DNA from: Rhodomicrobium vannielii ATCC 17100
GTDB taxonomy: Bacteria; Pseudomonadota; Alphaproteobacteria; Rhizobiales; Rhodomicrobiaceae
Direction: 5' to 3'
Length of the DNA stretch: 64,000 bases
Assembly: GCF_000166055.1 (NCBI RefSeq)
Contig: NC_014664.1
Coordinates: forward strand, 2,945,501-3,009,500
In this document: positions 17,563 through 29,677 of the stretch, in pieces
Numbering within the stretch: position 1 is the stretch's first letter
Layout of the letters: each line of letters opens with the position of its first letter
Notes under the pieces: model-generated
What the model was told of the DNA's origin: nothing
What the model saw: the letters and a program-made list of their open reading frames with translations, nothing else
Database searches by the model: none
Translations under genes and position numbers: made by a program

Positions 17563-17938
17563 AAAATTCCGCAGATGGCAATGTTGTTCCGGGCGTGCGC
17601 CGATTCGGGATAAGTCTCGACCCGTTTTGTTCTAACCTATCGAGAAATCGCTTCGTTAGCGATTTTTCGCGGGTTGAAACGTTTGAGCTGCCAACACGCT
17701 ATTGGATGTTTTCGGCGCCTGAGTGGCCGACACTGCGGCCGACGGCTTCGGGCGAACCATGGCAATGGAGACGCCGTCGAGCAACCATCGCCGAGAGGTT
17801 GCATCGGCGCGCAATCACCCTCGCGTAATTTACGCAACTTTAAGCGTTGTTGTGTTGTATTAATCACAACCTGCGCGTGCGTTTGTGTTGTATCCACAGG
17901 TTACCTTCGCAACTATGGACACCGGTCTGAAAACGCAA
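17563..17938. other. intergenic region with repeat cluster
   Basis: A 376-base stretch between the tetR operator and the DUF992 terminator with no convincing gene. The right half carries the palindrome and direct repeats listed at 17823-17893. Confidence 0.5.
17823..17893. repeat. palindrome and phased direct repeats
   Basis: GCGTAA-T-TTACGC is a perfect palindrome at 17823-17835. The 11-mer TTGTGTTGTAT occurs at 17850-17860 and again at 17883-17893, 33 bases apart (about three helical turns). GTTGTG at 17849-17854 also pairs with CACAAC at 17865-17870. This looks like a regulatory binding array without an obvious target gene. Confidence 0.5.
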
Positions 17939-17962
17939 AAAGCCCCGCCGAAGCGGGGCTTT
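17939..17962 (-). terminator. Rho-independent terminator of the DUF992 gene
   Basis: On the minus strand, arms AAAGCCCCGC and GCGGGGCTTT close a TTCG tetraloop and are followed by TTTTTGCG. It lies 58 bases after the DUF992 stop. Confidence 0.85.
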
Positions 17963-18020
17963 CAAGAACGCCGACCTTGGTCGGCATGGGTCGGCGGCTG
18001 CCGATCCTTGGGCTTTGCGA

Positions 18021-18476
18021 TTAACGCAGCTGCAGGCGAGCCGCGCCCGCGCCGATGGCGAGACCGGTCTGCGCCTTCACGCTGACCGGCTGAAGCGAAA
18101 CGGTGCGGCTGCTGCCGCCGACGAGCACGTTCGCGCCCGCGCCGATGCCCACCGAGACATCAGCCGATGCGCCAACATAGTCGCCGCGCAGCGCGTGGCG
18201 GCGCAGGCTCGTCGGAGCATAGACGGCCCACACGAGAACCGCCTTATCGCGGATGCCGACATCGGGTCCGAGCCGGTCGATCTTCGCGACGTAGTTTTCA
18301 CGATGGCCGTATGCGCTGGTGAAGACGCAACGCGCTTCCTGCGAGGAGCCGACGAAGATGCCCTGCGAAGGCGCCGTGAAGCAGCGGAGCACACCGGCGC
18401 GCACACCGGCGTCGGCAGCCGTGGTCATTCCGAGCGCGATTGCTGCGCCCGAAAATAAAGTTACAAGTTTATTCAT
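18021..18476 (-). CDS. DUF992 exported protein
   Basis: A 151-residue exported protein of the DUF992 family. The signal peptide is about residues 1-23 (ending TAADA). The family blocks are visible: GVLRCFTAPSQGIFVGSSQ, the YGHRENYVAKIDRLGPDVGI segment, LVWAVYAPT, and a glycine-rich end with VGIGAGANVLVGG and VSLQPVSVKAQTGL. Function is unknown; the family is frequent in Hyphomicrobiales. ATG at 18476 has GGAGGGAG just upstream; the longer frame to 18620 has no ribosome site. It has its own terminator (17939-17962). Confidence 0.88.
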   Translation of the reverse strand: MNKLVTLFSGAAIALGMTTAADAGVRAGVLRCFTAPSQGIFVGSSQEARCVFTSAYGHRENYVAKIDRLGPDVGIRDKAVLVWAVYAPTSLRRHALRGDYVGASADVSVGIGAGANVLVGGSSRTVSLQPVSVKAQTGLAIGAGAARLQLR

Positions 18477-18666
18477 GGATATTCTCCCTCCATATTCGTA
18501 CCCCACCTTCAAACTCCAGCTATGCGGCGAAGTTCCGGCAAAGCGATGACGGGGCCGAATCGGACTAAATGACAGGAACGACATAAAAGCTGCTATTTGA
18601 GTCGCAGCACTGTGGTCCACAACAAAGTTGTAGCAGAATATTTCTGGTTGCTATATTTTAGCTATA

Positions 18667-19710
18667 CTATCTAAGGTTGCTGTCGCCGACGCGCGCAAGG
18701 AACGCCCGCCGCAGAACCTGCGCCACCCGGTCCATCTCGCGGAGCGGTTCGTAAGACCAGTTTTCGATACGGCCATCGAACATCCGAACGCGCCCGCTCC
18801 CTTCGAGCCGTTGCACGAACTCCCCGAACTTGTTGCGGCCGTCCTCGCGCCCGCGCCTGAACGGCAGGCGGGCGATATGGACCGGCTTCCCCGTGCTCGC
18901 CGCCTCGGTGATCATGTTGATGGAGTCGCACGTCACCACGAAAGCGTCCGCGTGTGCCAGCATCCCGAGATAGGGGTTCGCGCCGTGCTGGCCGTCATAG
19001 ATGTACGCGCCGGTGCCCACCAGGACTTCGGCGAGCGCCGCCATATTGGCCTCGCCCGTGCGGCGCGAGCCGCTGACGAGAAGGCCGAAGCCTTGGGCGG
19101 CAACCGCTGCGAGCTGATCGCCCAGCGCGCGCATGTCCTCCGGGCGCAGGTCGTAGCGGGAATTCACGCCGCCGATCAGCACCGCCACGCGAGGGCTCGG
19201 GATCGCTGCGAACGCGTCCACCCACCGCGGCGCCTCGGCCGCGAGCCGCTGCTCGGTCATGATGTGCAGCGAGCCGTCCATCGTGACGATATTGTCGCCG
19301 GTCACGCCGTCATGCCACGGCACCACGATGCGGTCGAACGCGCCGCGCCGGACGACAGGGTCCTGGATCTGCACCGTGAAGGTGTGCCCCTTGCTCGCCT
19401 CGCGCAGATATATGAGAGGCAGCGCGCCGGGACGTCCGGTCGCGATTGCGATCTCGGGCCACGGTGCTTCGAGCGATGCGCCGCTGCTGCTGAAGGCAAA
19501 GCGCTTGAACGCGGTGACATATGGGCTGGCGATGCGCCACGGCTTGCGCAAGACGACACGTTTCAGCGCCGGCTGAAGCCCCATCGCTTCCGCGAGCCCG
19601 AGCGATTGATTTTCGAGGCCGGGGCGCCCGTCGCCGATAACCCAGCAGCTTGGCAGTGGATGCGGCCAGGAAAGGCTGGCTTCGGCGGTTGGGACAGTCG
19701 TTTCGTTCAT
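18667..19710 (-). CDS. ELM1-like (DUF1022) glycosyltransferase-fold protein
   Basis: A 347-residue protein of the mitochondrial fission ELM1 family, a group with a GT-B-like fold. The family start GDGRPGLENQSLGLAEAMG is clear, followed by VLIGGVNSRYDL and the nucleotide-sugar-like VVTCDSINMITEAASTGKP near 250. In plants ELM1 affects mitochondrial division; bacterial members have no proved function and often lie near envelope glycosylation genes. Here it is divergent from two glycosyltransferase genes, which supports an envelope or lipid-glycan role. No signal peptide. Confidence 0.85.
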   Translation of the reverse strand: MNETTVPTAEASLSWPHPLPSCWVIGDGRPGLENQSLGLAEAMGLQPALKRVVLRKPWRIASPYVTAFKRFAFSSSGASLEAPWPEIAIATGRPGALPLIYLREASKGHTFTVQIQDPVVRRGAFDRIVVPWHDGVTGDNIVTMDGSLHIMTEQRLAAEAPRWVDAFAAIPSPRVAVLIGGVNSRYDLRPEDMRALGDQLAAVAAQGFGLLVSGSRRTGEANMAALAEVLVGTGAYIYDGQHGANPYLGMLAHADAFVVTCDSINMITEAASTGKPVHIARLPFRRGREDGRNKFGEFVQRLEGSGRVRMFDGRIENWSYEPLREMDRVAQVLRRAFLARVGDSNLR

Positions 19711-19995
19711 GGCGTTTGCTCGCTACGTTCTCCGTGCGGCTCGACCCGCACAAGGGATCGGCGACACCCGGAACGCCGGATGCATGAATAGATCAGCGCG
19801 CCGACGCTCTAGCACGCACGGTCCACGGCGTAAACGGGTGGGCAATCGCAGGCTCTTCAACCCGACGCAAGGTCGGCTTCGTATAGCCGTCACTGGCGAG
19901 CCGAGCCTCCGCCAGAGGCGCGGGCTGTGCAATTGGAGTTGATGCACCGCGCCGTCTCGGCTATCGAGCGCGAGAGCAAGAGTGGAGTTGTGCCG

Positions 19996-21582
19996 ATGGT
20001 TTCGGTCGAGGAAGCGGCGTTTCGCGAGAAGGCAAACCCTTCGTCGCGGCCCCTTGGCGGGAACGTGGCGGGCGGGAACCTCGCGCTCACGCTCGGCCTG
20101 ATCGCCGTCGCTGGCTTGCTCATAGCGCGCTTCGTCCTCGCCGCCACGACCGAACTCGCGGAAGACGAAGCCTATTACTGTATGTGGTCGAAGCATCTGG
20201 CCGCCGGATATTACGACCACCCCGCCATGATCGCATGGTGGATACGCGCGGGCACAGAGATCTTCGGCGATACGGCTTTCGGCGTGCGCTTCGTCGGTCT
20301 CCTGAGCACGGTCGCCGGATCATACCTTCTATGGCGCGCGAGCCTTGCCTTGTTCGCCGACCGCGCGGCCGCGCTTTTCGCCGTCGTGTGGATGAACGCG
20401 ACCATCCTTTCCGCCGCCGCCGGTATCGTCGCGACGCCCGACACACCACTCGCCTTCTTTGCGACCTGCGTGCTGTTCGCGATCGCGAAGCTCGTCGAAA
20501 CGGGGCGGGGCGCATGGTGGCTTGCCATCGGCGCGGCGCTCGGCCTTGCCTTCATGAGCAAATACACCGCCACGTTGCTGCTGCCCGGCCTGTTCCTCTG
20601 GATGGTCGGCACGCGCGAAGGCCGCCGCTGGTTCCTGCGCCCCGAGCCCTATCTCGGAGCGGTGATTGCGCTCGTCGCCATCGCCCCGGTCGTCTGGTGG
20701 AATTACGTGCATGACTGGGCGTCCTTCGCGAAGCAGGCCGCGCACGGCGTCAAGGACAAGCCCGCCAACGCCATCGCGAGCATCGGTGAGCTGCTCGGCG
20801 GACAGGCCGGTTTGGCGACACCGCTCATCTTTCTCTTCTGCCTTTGGGGAAGTTTCTACGCGCTCGCACGCGGATTGCGGCGCGGCGATGCGCGGTGGCT
20901 GCTGCTCGGCGGGATCGCCGCCCCGATGTGGGCATTCTTCATCGTCCACGCCGCGAGCCAGAAGATCCAGCCGAACTGGCCAGGGCTTGTGTATCCCTTC
21001 GCGATCCTCGCGGCCGTGCATGGCGGGCTTGCGGTGCTGGGTCATCGCCGTGCGCCGGTGCTTCGCGTCGCCTTCATCGCCGCTCCGTTCGTCGGCGTGG
21101 CATTCACACTTGTTGCCTTGCTCCAGCTCGGCACGGGCGCGATTCCCATCGAAGGGAAGAAAGACCCAACGGCGCGCATGAAAGGCTGGGCGACGCTTGG
21201 CGTGGACATCGACCGTCTTCGGCGTGAGCACGGCGCGGGCCTCGTGCTGACGGATCGTTATGCCATCACGGGCGAACTCGCCTTCTACGGCATGGGTGCA
21301 GAGGGCGTGGCGCAGATCAACGACCGCATCCGTTATGCAAATTTTCCGCCGCCCGATGAGGCCCGGCTGAAAGACGCGCCGGCGCTGCTGGTGCTCAAGG
21401 CGGGATCGCAGGCCAAGACTTCGCTGCCGTTCGATAGCGCTGTTCAAATAGGTACGGTCACGCGACCGGGCGGATTGCGGCCCCGCGACGCTTATGCTGT
21501 ATTCCTTCTCAGCGGATATCGCGGCGGCCTCTTCGCCTGCAATCCGACGACCAAACGGGGCGAGACATGCAGCCAGATGTGA
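19996..21582 (+). CDS. GT39-family (ArnT/PMT-like) polyprenyl-phosphate glycosyltransferase
   Basis: A 528-residue integral membrane glycosyltransferase with about eleven hydrophobic segments. The first periplasmic loop carries the acidic catalytic motif EDEAYY followed by WSKHLAAGYYDHPAM, as in ArnT and PMT enzymes. These move a sugar from a polyprenyl phosphate to lipid A, protein or glycan outside the membrane. ATG at 19996 is chosen for GGAG eight bases upstream; ATG at 19942 and GTG at 19927 are open alternatives. The stop overlaps the next gene by 16 bases, so the two are translationally coupled. Confidence 0.88.
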   Translation: MVSVEEAAFREKANPSSRPLGGNVAGGNLALTLGLIAVAGLLIARFVLAATTELAEDEAYYCMWSKHLAAGYYDHPAMIAWWIRAGTEIFGDTAFGVRFVGLLSTVAGSYLLWRASLALFADRAAALFAVVWMNATILSAAAGIVATPDTPLAFFATCVLFAIAKLVETGRGAWWLAIGAALGLAFMSKYTATLLLPGLFLWMVGTREGRRWFLRPEPYLGAVIALVAIAPVVWWNYVHDWASFAKQAAHGVKDKPANAIASIGELLGGQAGLATPLIFLFCLWGSFYALARGLRRGDARWLLLGGIAAPMWAFFIVHAASQKIQPNWPGLVYPFAILAAVHGGLAVLGHRRAPVLRVAFIAAPFVGVAFTLVALLQLGTGAIPIEGKKDPTARMKGWATLGVDIDRLRREHGAGLVLTDRYAITGELAFYGMGAEGVAQINDRIRYANFPPPDEARLKDAPALLVLKAGSQAKTSLPFDSAVQIGTVTRPGGLRPRDAYAVFLLSGYRGGLFACNPTTKRGETCSQM

Positions 21583-22709
21583 CTGAAGCGCGGCGCATCG
21601 AGGCCGCGCCGGCGATTGCCAAGGGACCGGATCTCACCGTCATCGCGCCAACCTTCAACGAGCGCGAGAATGTCGAGCCGCTCATTGCGAAGCTCGCCGC
21701 CGCGCTGGACGGTGTCCACTGGGAAGTCATCTTCGTCGATGACGACTCGCACGACGGCACAGCCGCACGTGTGCGCGAAGTCGCCCGCCGCGATTCCCGC
21801 GTGCGCTGCGTTCAGCGCCTCGGGCGGCGCGGGCTGACATCCGCCTGCGCGGAAGCCGTCCTCGCATCCTCCGCATCCTACGTTGCGATCATCGACGCCG
21901 ACTTGCAGCACGACGAGACGCTGCTTCCGCGCATGCTCGAACTCTTGCGGCGGGAGCCGGAAACGGATGTTGTGATCGGCAGCCGCTACACCGAAAAGAG
22001 CCTGTCCGAAGGGTTCACGCGCGTGCGGCAGGCGATGAGCTACATCGCCACGCGCCTCGCGCAGACCATCCTTCGCGCGAAGCTTTCAGACCCCGTGTCC
22101 GGCTTCTTCATGGCGAAGCGCGAAGTCTTCGAAGGCTCGATCCGAAGCCTCTCCGGCATCGGCAACAAGATCCTCGTGGATGTGTTCGCGTCGTCGCCGC
22201 GACCGCTGAAGTTCAAGGAACTCGCATACCAGTTCAAGGCGCGCCTCCACGGCGAGAGCAAGCTCGATACGCTGACCGTGTGGGAATACCTCGTGTTGCT
22301 CGCCGACAAGAGCCTCGGGCGCATTGTGCCGGTGCGCTTCCTTCTGTTCAGCCTCGTCGGCTTCAGCGGCGTGCTCGTGCATCTCGGAGTGTTGCGCGCG
22401 GCCCTCGTCGCAACGCCGCTTTCATTCGCAACCTCGCAGGCTCTCGCAACCCTTGTCGCCGCCGTCTCGAATTTCTTCCTCAACAACTGGCTCACCTACC
22501 GCGATAAGCGCCTGACCGGCTGGCAGGTCATCCCCGGGCTGATAACCTTCCTGCTGGCATGCAGTGTCGGCGCGGTCGTGAATGTAGCGTTCGCGGAAAC
22601 GGTCTTCGAACTGACGGAGCTGTGGTGGCTGGCGGGCATCGCGGGCGCGGCGGTCAGCGCCGTGTTGAACTATGCGACGACGTCAATCTTCACCTGGCGG
22701 AAGCGGTAG
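21567..22709 (+). CDS. polyprenyl-phosphate sugar synthase: GT2 domain fused to GtrA domain
   Basis: A 380-residue protein. The N-terminal GT2 domain (about 20-245) resembles dolichyl-phosphate mannose synthase, with LTVIAPTFNERENVEPLIAK and the metal-binding motif DADLQHDETLLPRM. The C-terminal GtrA-like domain (about 250-378) has four membrane helices and may flip the product. It would load a sugar on a polyprenyl phosphate and the GT39 enzyme made from the overlapping gene would use it. Signs of coupling: a 16-base overlap with the upstream gene and GGGGCGAG as ribosome site. Confidence 0.9.
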   Translation: MQPDVTEARRIEAAPAIAKGPDLTVIAPTFNERENVEPLIAKLAAALDGVHWEVIFVDDDSHDGTAARVREVARRDSRVRCVQRLGRRGLTSACAEAVLASSASYVAIIDADLQHDETLLPRMLELLRREPETDVVIGSRYTEKSLSEGFTRVRQAMSYIATRLAQTILRAKLSDPVSGFFMAKREVFEGSIRSLSGIGNKILVDVFASSPRPLKFKELAYQFKARLHGESKLDTLTVWEYLVLLADKSLGRIVPVRFLLFSLVGFSGVLVHLGVLRAALVATPLSFATSQALATLVAAVSNFFLNNWLTYRDKRLTGWQVIPGLITFLLACSVGAVVNVAFAETVFELTELWWLAGIAGAAVSAVLNYATTSIFTWRKR

Positions 22710-22724
22710 CGGCGCGCGCAAAAT

Positions 22725-22745
22725 GGCCGGGACGAGCGCCCGGCC
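22725..22745. terminator. hairpin between convergent GT2 and clpB genes
   Basis: Arms GGCCGGG and CCCGGCC surround a seven-base loop and are followed on the plus strand by TTCTGTCTCTTT. It probably ends the GT2 transcript. Confidence 0.6.
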
Positions 22746-22781
22746 TTCTGTCTCTTTAAACGGCGGTGTGAACCCCGCGCA

Positions 22782-25382
<2,601 letters not shown>

Positions 25383-25489
25383 GGTAGCCTCGGTGGCTGC
25401 AATGCACAGCCGCGTATCTGGACAGGAAGCATGTTGATGCCGTCATATATGGCAGCATCAATCGTCAAAAAAAGGCTTCAGGCGCTCGC

Positions 25490-26254
25490 ATGTCCGCTAC
25501 GCCCAAGATAGTTTCACTGGTCCATTATCCCATGAAAGGGATGAACGGGATCGACGCGCCGAAGGCAGACTTAACACCGGGTGAAGGCATTCCTTTCGAC
25601 CGGATCTATGCCATCGAGAACGGCAGCCACGCTTTCGACACGCTGCACCCGAAATGGTTCCCCAAGCTGCACTTCCTGCAACTGATGCGAAGCGAGCGGT
25701 TGGCAAGCCTGCGCCTCGCCTTCGACGAGGACAGTCATACGCTCACGCTGTTCCGCGATGGGCGACAAGTCGCGCGAGGCACGCTGAAGACCAAGCTCGG
25801 CCGTCAGATGATCGAGCAGTTTCTCGCGGCCTACATGAAGGACGATCTGAAGGGGCCGCCCCGCATCGTGCATGCGGACGGCCATCAGTTTACGGACATC
25901 TCCGCGAAGGCGCTCCATCTCGTCAATCTGGAGACGGTGCGCGACGTTTCCCGCGTCATCGGCGTGGATCTCGACCCGGCGCGTTTCCGTGCGAACCTAT
26001 ATTTCGAGGGCGTGCCCGCGTGGGAAGAGCGGCATTGGGTTGGCAAGACGCTCACCTGCGGCGGCGCCGAACTTGAGGTGTTTGCGGAAACCGCGCGATG
26101 CGAGGCGACGAGCGTCGACCCGACGACGGCGCAGCGCGGCATTTCGATCCCGGCGGCGCTGCAAAGCACATGGGGCCACAAGAACCTCGGGCTTTACGCG
26201 AAGGTTACGCGCGGCGGCACGGTCGGCGTTGGCGACACCCTCGCGCTCGTTTGA
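25490..26254 (+). CDS. MOSC-domain protein
   Basis: A 254-residue protein with an N-terminal beta-barrel MOSC_N-like domain (about 5-110) and a MOSC domain (about 115-250). MOSC domains occur in molybdenum-cofactor sulfurases and in mARC/YcbX-type enzymes. The conserved cysteine is seen in ETARCEATSVDPTTAQRG. The domain fits a molybdopterin-sulfur or oxotransferase role, but the target is not known. No signal peptide. It is transcribed away from clpB and is followed by ilvD after 136 bases. Confidence 0.85.
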   Translation: MSATPKIVSLVHYPMKGMNGIDAPKADLTPGEGIPFDRIYAIENGSHAFDTLHPKWFPKLHFLQLMRSERLASLRLAFDEDSHTLTLFRDGRQVARGTLKTKLGRQMIEQFLAAYMKDDLKGPPRIVHADGHQFTDISAKALHLVNLETVRDVSRVIGVDLDPARFRANLYFEGVPAWEERHWVGKTLTCGGAELEVFAETARCEATSVDPTTAQRGISIPAALQSTWGHKNLGLYAKVTRGGTVGVGDTLALV

Positions 26255-26390
26255 AGTACACCGCGCCCGCCACGCGCGACGCCCTTGCACCCGGCAAAGA
26301 AAGCGCGACATACGTTTTTCGCTAGATAAGACAGTGGCGGCGGGTTTATGAACTCGCCGTAGTTATTCTAAAACAAGAAGGCGCACGACA

Positions 26391-28247
26391 ATGCCGGACT
26401 ATCGCTCCCGTACCTCGACCCATGGCCGCAACATGGCGGGCGCTCGCGGTCTCTGGCGGGCAACCGGCATGAAGGACGGCGATTTCGGCAAGCCGATCAT
26501 CGCTATCGCCAACTCGTTCACGCAGTTCGTGCCGGGCCATGTGCATCTGAAAGACCTGGGCCAGCTCGTCGCGCGCGAGATCGAGAAGGCGGGCGGCGTC
26601 GCCAAGGAATTCGACACCATCGCCATCGACGACGGCATCGCGATGGGCCATAGCGGCATGCTCTATTCGCTGCCCTCGCGCGAGATCATCGCCGACTCGG
26701 TGGAGTATATGGTCAACGCGCACACCGCCGATGCGCTCGTCTGCATCTCGAATTGCGACAAAATCACGCCCGGCATGCTGATGGCGAGCCTGCGCCTCAA
26801 CATCCCGACGATCTTCGTTTCCGGCGGCCCGATGGAAGCGGGCAAGGTCACGGTCGGCGGCAAGACGCACGCAGTGGACCTCATCGACGCCATGATCAAG
26901 GGCGCGGACCCGAGCGTGTCCGACGAGGTCGCCGAAGCCTACGAGCGCGACTCGTGCCCGACCTGCGGCTCGTGCTCGGGCATGTTCACCGCCAATTCCA
27001 TGAACTGCCTGACCGAAGCGCTCGGCCTTTCGCTGCCCGGCAACGGCACGATGCTCGCTACCCACGCCGACCGCAAGGAGCTGTTCCTCGAAGCGGGGCG
27101 GCGCATCGTGGCCATCACCAAGCGCTATTATGAAGGCAACGACGCGAGCGTGCTGCCGCGCTCCATCGCTAATTTCGAGGCGTTCGAGAACGCGATGACG
27201 CTCGACATCGCCATGGGCGGCTCGACGAACACCGTGCTGCATCTGCTCGCCGCCGCGCAGGAAGCGGAGGTGCCCTTCACGATGACCGACATTGACCGGC
27301 TGTCGCGCCGCGTGCCGTGCCTCTCCAAGGTCGCGCCGAATATTGCCGATGTGCATGTGGAAGACGTGCACCGCGCGGGTGGCATCATGGGCATCCTCGG
27401 CGAACTCGACCGCGGCGGGCTTATCAATCGCGGCTGTGGCACCGTGCACGCGCCGACTATCGCCGAAGCGCTCGACAAGTGGGACATCGCGCGCACCAAT
27501 TCGCCCGAGGTGCAGACGTTTTACAAGGCCGCGCCCGGTGGCGTACGCACGGTCGAAGCCTTCAGCCAGGCTGCGCGTTGGGACGAACTCGACGCCGACC
27601 GCGCGAAAGGCGTCGTCCATTCGGTGGAGAACGCGTTCTCGAAGGACGGCGGCCTCGCCGTGCTGTTTGGCAATATCGCGCTCGACGGCTGCATCGTGAA
27701 AACGGCGGGCGTCGACGCATCGAACCTCACCTTTACCGGCCCGGCCGTGATCTGCGAGAGCCAGGAAGAGGCGGTCGAGAAGATCCTCGGCGGCGCGGTG
27801 ACGGAAGGCGACGTGGTGCTGATCCGCTATGAAGGGCCGAAGGGCGGCCCGGGCATGCAGGAAATGCTCTATCCGACGAGCTATCTCAAGAGCATGGGCC
27901 TCGGCAAGAAATGCGCGCTCATCACCGACGGGCGTTTTTCGGGCGGCACATCAGGGCTTTCTATCGGCCATGCTTCGCCGGAAGCGGCGGAAGGCGGCGC
28001 GATTGGCCTTGTCGAGCAGGGCGACATCATCGTGATCGACATTCCGAACCGCGTGATTCGCGTCGATCTGTCCGACGAGGTTCTGGCGAAGCGCCGCGCG
28101 GCGATGGAAGCGAAGGGCGCGGCGGCATGGAAGCCCGTCAGCCGCGTTCGCCATGTGAGCCAGGCGCTTCGGGCGTATGCGGCGCTGACGACGAGCGCGG
28201 CGCGCGGCGCGGTGCGCGATGTATCGCAGGTTGAGCGCAGGCGCTGA
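26391..28247 (+). CDS. ilvD: dihydroxy-acid dehydratase
   Basis: A 618-residue IlvD, which makes 2-keto acids from dihydroxy acids in isoleucine and valine synthesis. The iron-sulfur ligand cysteines are in [12 protein letters not shown] and [11 protein letters not shown]. The sequence is of the E. coli-like class from [18 protein letters not shown] onward. Length agrees with E. coli (616). AGAAGG lies upstream of ATG at 26391. It is followed by a strong bidirectional terminator. Confidence 0.97.
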   Translation: MPDYRSRTSTHGRNMAGARGLWRATGMKDGDFGKPIIAIANSFTQFVPGHVHLKDLGQLVAREIEKAGGVAKEFDTIAIDDGIAMGHSGMLYSLPSREIIADSVEYMVNAHTADALVCISNCDKITPGMLMASLRLNIPTIFVSGGPMEAGKVTVGGKTHAVDLIDAMIKGADPSVSDEVAEAYERDSCPTCGSCSGMFTANSMNCLTEALGLSLPGNGTMLATHADRKELFLEAGRRIVAITKRYYEGNDASVLPRSIANFEAFENAMTLDIAMGGSTNTVLHLLAAAQEAEVPFTMTDIDRLSRRVPCLSKVAPNIADVHVEDVHRAGGIMGILGELDRGGLINRGCGTVHAPTIAEALDKWDIARTNSPEVQTFYKAAPGGVRTVEAFSQAARWDELDADRAKGVVHSVENAFSKDGGLAVLFGNIALDGCIVKTAGVDASNLTFTGPAVICESQEEAVEKILGGAVTEGDVVLIRYEGPKGGPGMQEMLYPTSYLKSMGLGKKCALITDGRFSGGTSGLSIGHASPEAAEGGAIGLVEQGDIIVIDIPNRVIRVDLSDEVLAKRRAAMEAKGAAAWKPVSRVRHVSQALRAYAALTTSAARGAVRDVSQVERRR

Positions 28248-28541
28248 CGGCGGCCGCGTTCAGCGCCCTTCCGTCCGGGGAACCAGTGTGAAGCCGTAGT
28301 AAAGGTGCACGGGGCCGACGTTTATCCGAAGGTCTTGCTTGCACCATCGGCTTTGGCCGGTGTGACGGTCATTCCACGCTGCCCCGTTTCCCGCTTAACC
28401 GGCGTAAGGCATAGTTGGACGGTTCCGAAACACGCGGCGCGCCGAATATAAAAAAGCCCCTGCGGGTTGCGCCGGGGCTTTTTTTATTTTCGGGTTCTTC
28501 CTGACGGCAGCGAGCGCAAGTTGCGCATCTCGTGGGTCAGC
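28248..28541. other. intergenic region after ilvD
   Basis: A 294-base gap between convergent genes, with no gene or repeat other than the terminator at 28451-28485. Confidence 0.6.
28451..28485. terminator. bidirectional Rho-independent terminator
   Basis: Arms AAAAAGCCCC and GGGGCTTTTT enclose a 13-base loop. There are seven T residues on the plus strand and six on the minus strand. It ends ilvD and the convergent DUF4167 gene. Confidence 0.85.
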
Positions 28542-29378
28542 CTATTCGTCTGTTTTCGGATCGATCGTTGCCGCCACGGCAGGCGCAGCGTTCGACAGCG
28601 CAGCGGTTCCGCTCCGGCCCGTGTAAGTCTTCACCGGGGCCGGTTCGCCGATCGGACGGCGGCGGCGACGGCGCGGCAAGGGATCGCCCTCGGGCGCGCC
28701 GTTGTAAGCCTCGCCATTCGCAACGCCGTTGGCCGGCTGTGGCGCGCTTTCGTCTCCGCCGCTCGACTGCGGAGGAAGCACGACCGGTTGCTGCAGGAAC
28801 TGCGGAAAAGCGTTCTGCGGTATATAAGGCTGCGGCTGCTGATGCTGATTGTAAGCGGGGACGCGCTCTGGACGTTCTGCCCGTTCGACGCGTTCAGGAC
28901 GCTCAATTCGCTCGGGACGTGGCGCGCGCTCCGGTCGCTCAACGCGTTCGGGACGCTCGTTACGCTCCGGGCGCTCGGCGCGTTCGTTACGCTCTAGCGG
29001 CTGAAAGCGCTGCTGCTGAGGAGCAAAATCTTCCCCGTCGTCATCGTCATCGGAGTCGAAATCACGGGAGTAAGCATCCTGCGCGCCGAATCGTCCAGAG
29101 CCGCCATTGACAGGCTGCTCGCCGCCAGGGTTCTGAGCCTGCGCAGCAAGGATGATGCGGTTGTAATGCTCTGCATGTTGAAGATAGTTCTCGGCCGCGA
29201 CGGAATCGCCTGAGGCCATCGCATCACGAGCAAGAGACGTGTATTTCTCGGCGATATGCATCGCCGTGCCACGGATCTTGACGTCGGGACCACTCGATTC
29301 GTAGTTCCGGCTTATGGAATTCTGTGGCTTGCGGCCGCCGCGATTACGGCCTCTGCGGCTTTGCTGTCCTTGCCTCAT
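28542..29378 (-). CDS. DUF4167 protein with basic N-terminus and charged repeats
   Basis: A 278-residue protein. Residues 1-90 are the DUF4167 domain: a basic head MRQGQQSRRGRNRGGRKPQ, then SGPDVKIRGTAMHIAEKYTS and NYLQHAEHYNRIILAAQ. The middle (about 140-200) is a low-complexity Glu/Arg/Pro tract built from units like ERPERVERPER. The tail is Pro/Gln- and Arg-rich. The family occurs in alphaproteobacteria and looks like a nucleic-acid or ribosome-binding protein with a disordered tail, but no function is proved. ATG at 29378 has AGGA three bases upstream and agrees with homologues; an earlier in-frame start at 29402 has none. Confidence 0.85.
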   Translation of the reverse strand: MRQGQQSRRGRNRGGRKPQNSISRNYESSGPDVKIRGTAMHIAEKYTSLARDAMASGDSVAAENYLQHAEHYNRIILAAQAQNPGGEQPVNGGSGRFGAQDAYSRDFDSDDDDDGEDFAPQQQRFQPLERNERAERPERNERPERVERPERAPRPERIERPERVERAERPERVPAYNQHQQPQPYIPQNAFPQFLQQPVVLPPQSSGGDESAPQPANGVANGEAYNGAPEGDPLPRRRRRRPIGEPAPVKTYTGRSGTAALSNAAPAVAATIDPKTDE

Positions 29379-29677
29379 GGGTCCTGTCTTGTCGAAGGTC
29401 ACAAAAGCTCACCTCATGCAGAAACGGCACGTTGGGTGCCGGTCAATGCCTGCAACAGTAAAAATTCTCAGTCCAGCCTGCCTGTCAGTTCAAAGCAACG
29501 CTAACTTGAGAAGCAGATGTTTATAGGCTCCGCACAGTAAGGAACGTGACCCACTGATCCCGCCGATGCTCAAAGTCAGCACCCGGTCTTAGCATCAGTT
29601 TTTTGGTAGCCTACGTTCCTATGCCTCGTCGTCTTGCAACCGCTGCGGGGTTTGACGAAGCCGCCTCTGCATTGACC
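29379..29677. other. intergenic region between prmC and the DUF4167 gene
   Basis: A 299-base gap, with both genes on the minus strand. It is less G+C-rich than its surroundings and includes a short hairpin (CGGCAC-GTTGG-GTGCCG, about 29426-29442). It is probably the promoter region of the DUF4167 gene. No gene is seen. Confidence 0.5.

Noticed and set aside
17595-17828. 77-codon frame between tetR and DUF992
   Set aside because: No ribosome site, Arg/Trp-rich random-looking product, and the region carries repeats instead.
25383-25489. RpoH promoter in front of clpB
   Set aside because: CCTGAAG and GCCATAT are present but 22 bases apart, outside the accepted spacing.
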